NCBI RefSeq assembly: GCF_030272615.1 | Contig: NC_081406.1 | Span: 215,197,497 to 215,261,496 of the forward strand | Length of the DNA stretch: 64,000 nt | Reading direction: 5' to 3' | DNA from: Cryptomeria japonica | Taxonomy: Eukaryota > Streptophyta > Pinopsida > Cupressales > Cupressaceae | Shown: positions 57,562 to 64,000 of the stretch, one piece after another | Numbering within the stretch: the stretch's first letter is position 1 | Layout: each line of letters begins with the position of its first letter | The notes under the pieces: model-generated | What the model was told of the DNA's origin: nothing | The model's database searches: none | What the model saw: only the letters and a program-made list of their open reading frames with translations | Position numbers and translations under genes: made by a program

Positions 57562-57583
57562 TGTTACTAATCAAATTGCCATG
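57562..57583 (+). repeat. Element C 3' LTR, truncated to 22 bases
   Basis: TGTTACTAATCAAATTGCCAT corresponds to the start of the 5' LTR (three bases shorter), then the sequence becomes unrelated. Confidence 0.75.
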
Positions 57584-58609
57584 GTATCACCATGTGTCTA
57601 CCACTTGTCTGTCACCTCATCAGTCACCAAGTCGTGGCCATTAATAGTCAATCATCTTTGCTTGGCGGTATAGCGATGGCCATGGATCTGCATTCAACCT
57701 GCTCGCTATTTAACTTTCCCTTTTACTACAAATTTTTGGGTGCTTTGAGATGTGCGCAGGGGGCCCATTGCTTTTGAGCTGCCACTTGCCAAAAGCCCAT
57801 AAGATTTAACACTTAGGATATATGCAACCTTGCACATAAATACTGAAATGCTCCTCCCTGTGACCAATGTGGTATAAATGGGCTACCTGGGCCCTTCCAT
57901 CGGGTCATCAAGATCTCTCCCAACATGTAGACCCGATGGTCGATGCCATCTTTCTACACTCTGCACTTCTTTGCACTATCCATCAGGTCATCAGGATAAC
58001 TTCAGAACTTAATTTTTGATGGCCAATGTCACCACTGTATTACCTCCTCCACTTGCACCATGTCATTGGGTCCCACCAATTAGTCACCATGTCACGACAA
58101 ATAACCATCGAGCACTTTTGGGTTGTGGTACAGCGATAGCCGCGAGATCAATAGGAACTTGCTTAATCTTTTGGAAGCCCAACAAATACATAGGAAAAGA
58201 CATAAGACTTAGGCAAAACCAAAATTTATTAGAACCCGCCCAGGCCTAGACTCAAAAGGGGCCCCCTCTTGATGACACATAGACCCTTCCACTTAAGTGG
58301 AAAAAGGTAATGAGCAAATACCGATAACAAAAGAAAGGGGACATTTTAAACCATGACCCTTGAACCGCTTTGCAAATGGTTTGAAACTGACTTAAAACAT
58401 TCTTACTTGCTTAGTAAAATATCACAAAGCCACAACTCACGCAAGAGAAATGGTTGAACCTTGAACCAAAAAGGTTCAAGGGTTCAAGTTCAAAGCAAAT
58501 TACAATAATGTGCTTGCCTTACCATAAAACAAAGCTGCGAATAGAAATTCATAAAGAAAGGCTTCATTGTGTCACCAAATTTAACATGATTTTTCTGACT
58601 CCCAGTAGT
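57584..58609. other. Unassigned stretch with an internal diverged duplication and a hairpin
   Basis: No gene seen. 57600-57690 and 58060-58155 resemble each other (CACC...GTCGTGGCC/GTCACGAC, then GCGATGGCC/GCGATAGCC). A near-perfect inverted repeat of 14-15 bases lies at 58454-58487. Confidence 0.45.
58454..58487. repeat. Inverted repeat, 14/15-base arms
   Basis: TTGAACCTTGAACC, five-base loop, GGTTCAAGGGTTCAA. One extra base in the right arm. Confidence 0.8.
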
Positions 58610-58614
58610 AACAT
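58610..58614. repeat. Target-site duplication AACAT, left copy
   Basis: AACAT precedes TGTTTGTCCC and recurs at 60250-60254. Confidence 0.85.
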
Positions 58615-60249
58615 TGTTTGTCCCAACTAGTGTTGAGAGGGGAGGGGTGAATCAACACTTGATCAAATTTTCACAATCAAAATTTTAACTTAAATCTACA
58701 TTCATCTAATATCCAACAATATACTTAATCAATGAAGTAAAATATGCAAGCATGAAGAGTTGACAATGACACCAAGAAGGTATCTCATGGAAACCCAAAT
58801 GGGAGAAAACCACGGTGTGAGTAGGAACTCACAAAATTTGTACTCTTTTGAAGTATGCCCGATGAGAATCCATCCCTGTTAGGAGATTATAAAGACACTG
58901 TTAGGTGCCACCCAGTTAAGGGATTTTGTTCAAGGTCGGTTAGTGCCTTTACCCTATTAAAGGTAGCTTGGTTAAAGGACTTAAGAACATCAATTAAGAT
59001 GTCACCCGATAAAGGTATTTTACAAAAGGGACCTATTAAAGTCCACCCAGTTAAGGGAATTATGTTGCAGTGGCTAGAAAGCAATAGATGGATGATCTTT
59101 TGTATTAGCTACTGATAGCTTGATCAGATCTCAATATGCACCACACTAAATCCACACTGGTTGTGTCTTCTCTGCACAACAACCATTTTCTTCTTACACC
59201 TTCATCTCTTCACTTAGTCGGTCACCTCTCCATCGGCACTGCACTCTACCAATCCTCTGACCTTCAGCTCTCCACTCTATCGGTTCTCTATCCTTCAGCT
59301 CTGTACTTTGCCGATCTACCTCAAACTCACTCTACTATGCTAAAAAAAATTAGCACTTCTCTTCTCTCTGCTCTTCACTTTGGATCACCTTCAACAAGAT
59401 CTTCTTGTTGCAAATTTCATGATCGAAAACTTCTGAATGAACTCAAGAACACTATATACATTTTCTACCAACACTTTAAGGCGTTCCCTCAATCAAAGCA
59501 ATCATGAATTTTGGAAGATTTCAAATTCAAAAATCTCCCACTCTTTCTCTACATGCCTTACAACAATTTTGCCAATTGTTCAACAAATTTTGTCACCGCA
59601 TCTCCCAAAGATAGTAACTTCTGGGTCGTGTTCAGTCAATTAAGTGCAAACCAAAAATCCATCAGTAATCATGCTTGACTGCATGATAACTAAAGTTGAC
59701 CTTACCAACAAGTGATTTGGCATAGACACAAGCTCACCAACTCATCTTTCACCACCACAACTGAAAAACCAATCACCGCTCTGAAATTTATGGTGATCAC
59801 TTGTCTTCCTTCTATCATACCGATGTACCGGTATGCCACTGCACTTCTATATTATCATTTCATCCTTTGATTGCCGGTTTGTTGTGCTAGAATCAAGTCT
59901 CTTCCCCTATTTGCCAATGTGATTCCGGATTGTATACAACTTCAAGTTTTCTTTCCTGAGTCACCATTTGTGACTTAATCATCATCAGAGTGACTGATCT
60001 TCTTGAATGTCAAACTGGTTGGCTTTGACTATCTTTCCTTGAGGTGATTGAACCTTTGATCATTCATTACCAATGTTGTTTCCATGTGTTTGTAAATCAT
60101 CACTTTTTCTTACTGAAAGAACATCACTTTACCTATACCACTTCATTGGTTATTGTCTTCACAGGTAAGTGTTGGACATCAATGACAAATAGTAGCACAT
60201 ATACCGGTTCTCTGGATTAACCCGTGTTGTCAATGCCAACAATCCAACA
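58615..60249 (-). repeat. Solo LTR, copia-type, 1,635 bp
   Basis: TGTTTGTCCC to AATCCAACA with AACAT on both sides and no internal region. On the minus strand it ends with TTCACCCCTCCCCTCTCAAC, as other copia-type LTRs here do, and carries the inverted form of the AACAGGGTAA motifs of element C's LTR (58880-59070). Such solo LTRs arise by recombination between the two LTRs of one element. ORFs inside are not genes. Confidence 0.85.
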
Positions 60250-60941
60250 AACATGTTAGCTCAAATCACTAAGAACAATATCCAAATCACAAAATGATGT
60301 GCAAACCTCTGGGAATACCGATCAGGCCCCAAAGAAACACCTCTAATGATCTGCAAGTCATAGAGATCTACCACAACTTAAAATCATCTTTTCTCAACAC
60401 ACTGCCAGACTAATTGGTAGGAACACATCAACCAGACCAATACCAGAATCCACATCTCACTAGAAACAAAGCCAAATTATATGAAACTCAAACATGACAA
60501 ATATCACGAACACACGAGAATAAACCTAGAACCACAATGCTAAACACTCAAACATGAAGAATGCCATGATCTCAAGCAACTCCACTGAAAAATGCTCAAC
60601 CAATAAGAACTAAACTGGTGTTCCTCCATCAGACTGTCAGGGTTAATTGAAAACTAAGTCCCATTAATTGATCTGGTTTGGTAATCTATTAGTAGGTACT
60701 TGCAATTGCCTCGAGGGTTCGGTGATATGTCTATAGCTTTTGGTTGCCTCTCTATGGTGATCTATCGATTCACTCTACAACCTGCCTCAATCGGTGATCT
60801 GTTCAAGTCTCCACCTACTAAGTGCCTAAAGCTCAAGCTCTAGGATCGGTGGTCTTCCTACAAACCTTTCTCTGCCTCATTTTTCTTTCCAACCAACTGG
60901 TGCACAAACAACACTCTTTCCAACAACAGGTTCACAAACTA

Positions 60942-60953
60942 GCTCTGATACCA
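60942..60953 (-). promoter_or_regulatory. Element X primer-binding site, perfect
   Basis: The minus strand reads TGGTATCAGAGC, two bases after the LTR. Confidence 0.82.
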
Positions 60954-60955
60954 TT

Positions 60956-61854
60956 TGATGTAGACAAGGAAGGGAGATCCAATGAAGGAGAACCCAACCT
61001 TGTAGCTTAACACATAAACCATGCAAAACATACCGATAATCGATAACACAATGCCAGAAATAGCAGAAAGAACAACCAGTAGCAACACATAACTCATAAC
61101 CAGTAAACAATGTGAAAGAATCTTATTACAATCTGAAGGATTACACATGCCACAAGCTGGAATGTAGTCTAAGATACAAATATCACTTACAACACAATTA
61201 CAAGATTCATAGATCATCCACATAACATATCAGCTTTCGAGAATAGTCTGTGAGTTCTACCCTAATCCAAACATCAACCTTCTAGCTTCAGTCCAATTGG
61301 ATCAGAATCCTACGTGATATACATCTTCACACGATCTCAAATAAAACTCTTATATCTTCTCCTTTCTATCTCTCAAATGATTCACTAGCTTTCATATATA
61401 CCATCCACAAATAATTACAACTCAATCAAGCTGGCCCAAAGCCCAATCGGTTCATGAAATGGGCAACAGTAACATGTTGGCTCAAATCACTAAGAACAAT
61501 CTCCAAATCACAAAAAGATGTGCAAACCTCCAAGAATACCGGCCAAGGCCCAAAGTAACACCTCTAATGATTTGCAAGTCACGAAGATCAATTGCAACCT
61601 GAAATCATCTTCTCTCAACACACTGCCAAACTAACCGGTAAGAAGAAATCAATCGGGCCAATACCAGAATCCATATCTCACAAGAAACAAAGCCAAATGC
61701 TATGAAACTCGAACATGACAAATATCACGAACACAAGGGAATAAACCCAGAACCACAAAGCTAAACACTCAAACATGAAGAAATGCTATGATCTCAAGCA
61801 ACTCCACTGAAAAACTACTCAACTGGTAAGAACTAAACCAGTGCTCCTGCATCA
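60956..61854 (-). repeat. Element X 5' LTR (899 bp)
   Basis: Its first half matches element A's LTR (21211-21735) but lacks the first 200 bases of that LTR. The gap falls at a shared CTGATACC, which suggests a microhomology deletion. A TATA-like block GGTATATATGAAAGC lies on the minus strand near 61390-61405. Confidence 0.7.
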
Positions 61855-62316
61855 TACCCACAATATTTTATTGGTTGAATTATTGGGTAAGTTAATTAAA
61901 TAATATTTACCTTACCTACCCTATTATTCTATTGGCTTAATTATTGGGTAAGTTAATTAAATAATATTTATAATTCTTACCTTGGTTTTTGAGAAGGGTT
62001 GGTAAGCAATATATTATTATTTTATTATTTTAATTGGCCGATATTATTTCATGGTTTTGGCTTTAATATTCTATATAATATATTTTCCTCATCTTTGTTG
62101 GGTTGTTGGATTTTTCCAGAATTTTCTGTATGGTTGAAGGTTTGAAAGCTTGATTTGATTTGGCTCGATTTTGGTTTGATTGTGCTTCTCCGGATTCATT
62201 TTCCATAACTTCATTTTTTCTAGGCTGGAGATCTATTTCCTTCTATTGTTTTTAATTTAAAAGTTTTTTTTCTTCATGTCTATTAAAAGATTGTCTATCA
62301 GAAGCAATTTTGAGAA
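61855..62316. other. Unassigned AT-rich stretch with a 61-bp tandem duplication
   Basis: 61871-61911 and 61932-61972 share ATTGGGTAAGTTAATTAAAT and flanks. No coding content. Confidence 0.6.
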
Positions 62317-62321
62317 ATTAT
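62317..62321. repeat. Target-site duplication ATTAT, left copy
   Basis: ATTAT before TGTTGGAATCC. Recurs at 63291-63295. Confidence 0.85.
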
Positions 62322-63290
62322 TGTTGGAATCCAAGAACATTGATAGGGGGGGTCAATCAATGTTCTACCGAGAATGAAAGTTTTAATCTTATTTCTTATT
62401 AACCGATTAATAGTAAATAAAATTAAAGTGCATACACCAAATAACACATAAAGAGGCAACACCACAACACCAATATTTATATGTGGAAAACCCTACAAAG
62501 GGAAAAACCATAGTGGGGCTGATATCCACAATATCTACATACTTGATCAAGGTATACAAATATTACATGAAGGGGATTGCACATGCAATTAGGCCAACCA
62601 CCTAGAGCTCATTGTTCAACAAAAAATGAGATTTCTCACTAACTTACAAAGCATTACAAGAAGAATGAACTTATAAGATGCATCTGACCATGCTAGATAA
62701 GTTCTGGTTCATGCTCTGTTAACCTTCACTGTGTACTGGTTTGTTGATGCTCTGTTCTGCCCTATTTTAGTATCCGTTAAGCTATGCATGTGAAATTGCA
62801 CACAAAATCTTGGAATCATTGCCTGAAATGCATACCAATAATCCTTGAATAATTCGCAACCAAAATTCGCATTACAAAAACTTATATGATCTATCGATGA
62901 AAGGATCTCTTTAAATATCCTTCTAACTTTACCATATCAACTTCAATGAAAAGATATAAACCTGTTGGCTGCCAGATCATAATGAATTTCAAACATAATC
63001 CTAATGATCATGTCGGCCTTCACACGTTACCATAAAATCGATGAAAGAAATGATTGGGGCCATAAAATATCCTAGTCGAGTCATATCCATTACTTGGTTC
63101 TAAATACATGTTACTAAGATCAGTTATCGAGAATAGGACTTAGCTGGTTTTGAAGCAAAGTGAATGTTGGATAACCCAAACAAAACAAAGTGATGAATGC
63201 TGATAGAATAGTTACACCTGAAGATGAGTTTCCATCAATGACAACCCAAGATTCCATTAACTCTTACCGGATGAGTGTCAATTGACAACA
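62322..63290 (-). repeat. Solo LTR, copia-type, 969 bp
   Basis: TGTTGGAATCC to TTGACAACA with ATTAT on both sides. The first 200 bases closely resemble the LTR of element A, and later parts (CCACCTAGAGCTCATTG) align with the LTRs of B and the copia element. No primer site or internal region adjoins it. Confidence 0.87.
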
Positions 63291-63455
63291 ATTATCATAC
63301 GGTTTGATAAATATAAATGTGCATATGAGACCTTGGGATAAATATATTTTATCTAGTTTTCATTTTTATGAGATTTTGGGTTGAATTTTATTTCTTTTTC
63401 TAAGAAACTATAAGAAAAAATTACCCTATTCTATTTACCAAATGTGCGACAAAAT

Positions 63456-63623
63456 TTAACAAATGCTCTAAAATATTTAACAAATGCTCAAAAATATTTA
63501 ACAGATGCTCTTAAAGATTTAGCAAAGGCTTTAAAAGAATTAACAAGTTCTCTAAAAGATTTAATAGATGCTCTAAAATATTTAACAGATTCTCTAAAAG
63601 ATTTAACAAATTCTCTAAAAGAA
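63456..63623 (+). repeat. 21-bp minisatellite, eight units, reading as heptads
   Basis: Unit of the type TTAACAGATGCTCTAAAAGAT. In one plus frame each unit gives a seven-residue repeat (LTNALKY, LTDALKD, LTSSLKD). The frame has only a GTG at its start and ends at 63731 after non-repetitive sequence. Confidence 0.85.
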
Positions 63624-64000
63624 TTTGCCTTCACAAATGTGCTTAAAAATTGTCAAATGCGCTATCTTTTTCGTGGTTTTTTGATAATTTTCCAAATTGT
63701 GATTAATTTTTATGATTTTGGCTTTTTATGAGAGGCATGTTGTTATGTCCTTGAGGTTCTTGTCTATATCTATTACTCATATTTTAATGTTTCATTTTTA
63801 TTTGGGCTCTAGTAAGAGGGATATTACCTTACTATTAAGGATTGTGTGTATATATTGTTATATCTCCAACAAGAAGGAGAATACCTTGATGATGAGGATG
63901 ATTTGAGTATCCTCCAGTGTGAGTTCTGTGATCTGTTGTTGAGGATTGTATTATGTTATGGTTGAGTAAGATGTATGTTTTCCTTACTCTTTCTTATTGT
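63624..64000. other. Right edge, nothing recognised
   Basis: T-rich sequence with no protein-like frame, known repeat or LTR end. Confidence 0.5.

Larger units (their letters stand above)
33002..57583 (+). mobile_element. Element C: pol-less copia-type LTR retrotransposon, split by gypsy-2
   Basis: The 5' LTR is 33002-33011 plus 50750-51868 (about 1,129 bp), interrupted by gypsy-2 with its CTACT duplication. A perfect initiator-Met primer site, ORF1 (51930-53274), ORF2 (53824-57208) and a polypurine tract (57550-57561) follow, then only 22 bases of 3' LTR. No protease, integrase or RT is visible. ORF1 and ORF2 share domain order with elements A and B, though the sequence has diverged strongly. 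Confidence 0.85.
60250..61854 (-). mobile_element. Element X: deleted copia-type LTR element
   Basis: Two direct repeats (60255-60631 and 61472-61854) end CTCCATCA and TGCATCA. Between them lie 324 bases and then a minus-strand initiator-Met primer site (60942-60953) directly before an LTR start TGATGTAGAC at 60956. The right LTR is thus 60956-61854. The left one is reduced to its outer part and is interrupted by the solo LTR at 58615. The internal region keeps only the leader and has no gene and no clear purine tract. Confidence 0.65.

Overview
The window is repetitive DNA from a seed plant with a large, AT-rich genome. A gymnosperm is plausible, but the sequence alone cannot prove it. I found no host gene I can defend, no tRNA or rRNA gene and no CRISPR array. 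Almost everything is LTR retrotransposons, most of them broken by stop codons and frameshifts, and several inserted inside one another.

Left block (1-16044): a minus-strand Tat-like Ty3/gypsy element (gypsy-1, its far LTR cut by the window edge). It carries an archaeal-type RNase H between protease and reverse transcriptase. Its gag is split by a complete plus-strand Ty1/copia element (6494-13526, target duplication ATAAA). That element's RT is split in turn by a complete 342-bp TRIM/SMART-type mini-retrotransposon (10346-10687, duplication GAAGT). This is a three-level nest.

Middle block (16045-28280): two minus-strand LTR elements, A and B. They have copia-type initiator-Met primer sites but no protease, integrase or RT. 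Each encodes a coiled-coil plus zinc-knuckle gag-like ORF1 and a long, unassigned ORF2. B (22192-28275, duplication CAAGA) sits in the LTR or flank of A. A third member, C, lies on the plus strand (33002-57583). The A/B/C family is the most novel item here. Its LTRs, leader and purine tracts resemble those of the copia element at 6494, which suggests mobilisation in trans.

28281-33001 is non-coding or decayed DNA with a TA microsatellite, a GC-rich island and a possible decayed ORF. 33012-50744 is a 17.7-kb minus-strand Tat-like gypsy (gypsy-2) with 1,570-bp LTRs and target duplication CTACT, inserted 10 bp inside the 5' LTR of element C. It has Gln-rich gag, protease, G-patch, RT-RNase H, archaeal RNase H and integrase, plus an antisense (plus-strand) plant-mobile-domain gene downstream of integrase.

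Right block (57584-64000): two solo LTRs with target duplications (58615-60249, AACAT; 62322-63290, ATTAT), a deletion-derived element X (60250-61854), and a 21-bp minisatellite that reads as protein heptads.

Decay is dominated by transitions. Many catalytic residues are lost through G-to-A or C-to-T changes (Asp to Asn, Glu to Lys, Trp or Gln to stop), as expected from long-term cytosine methylation.
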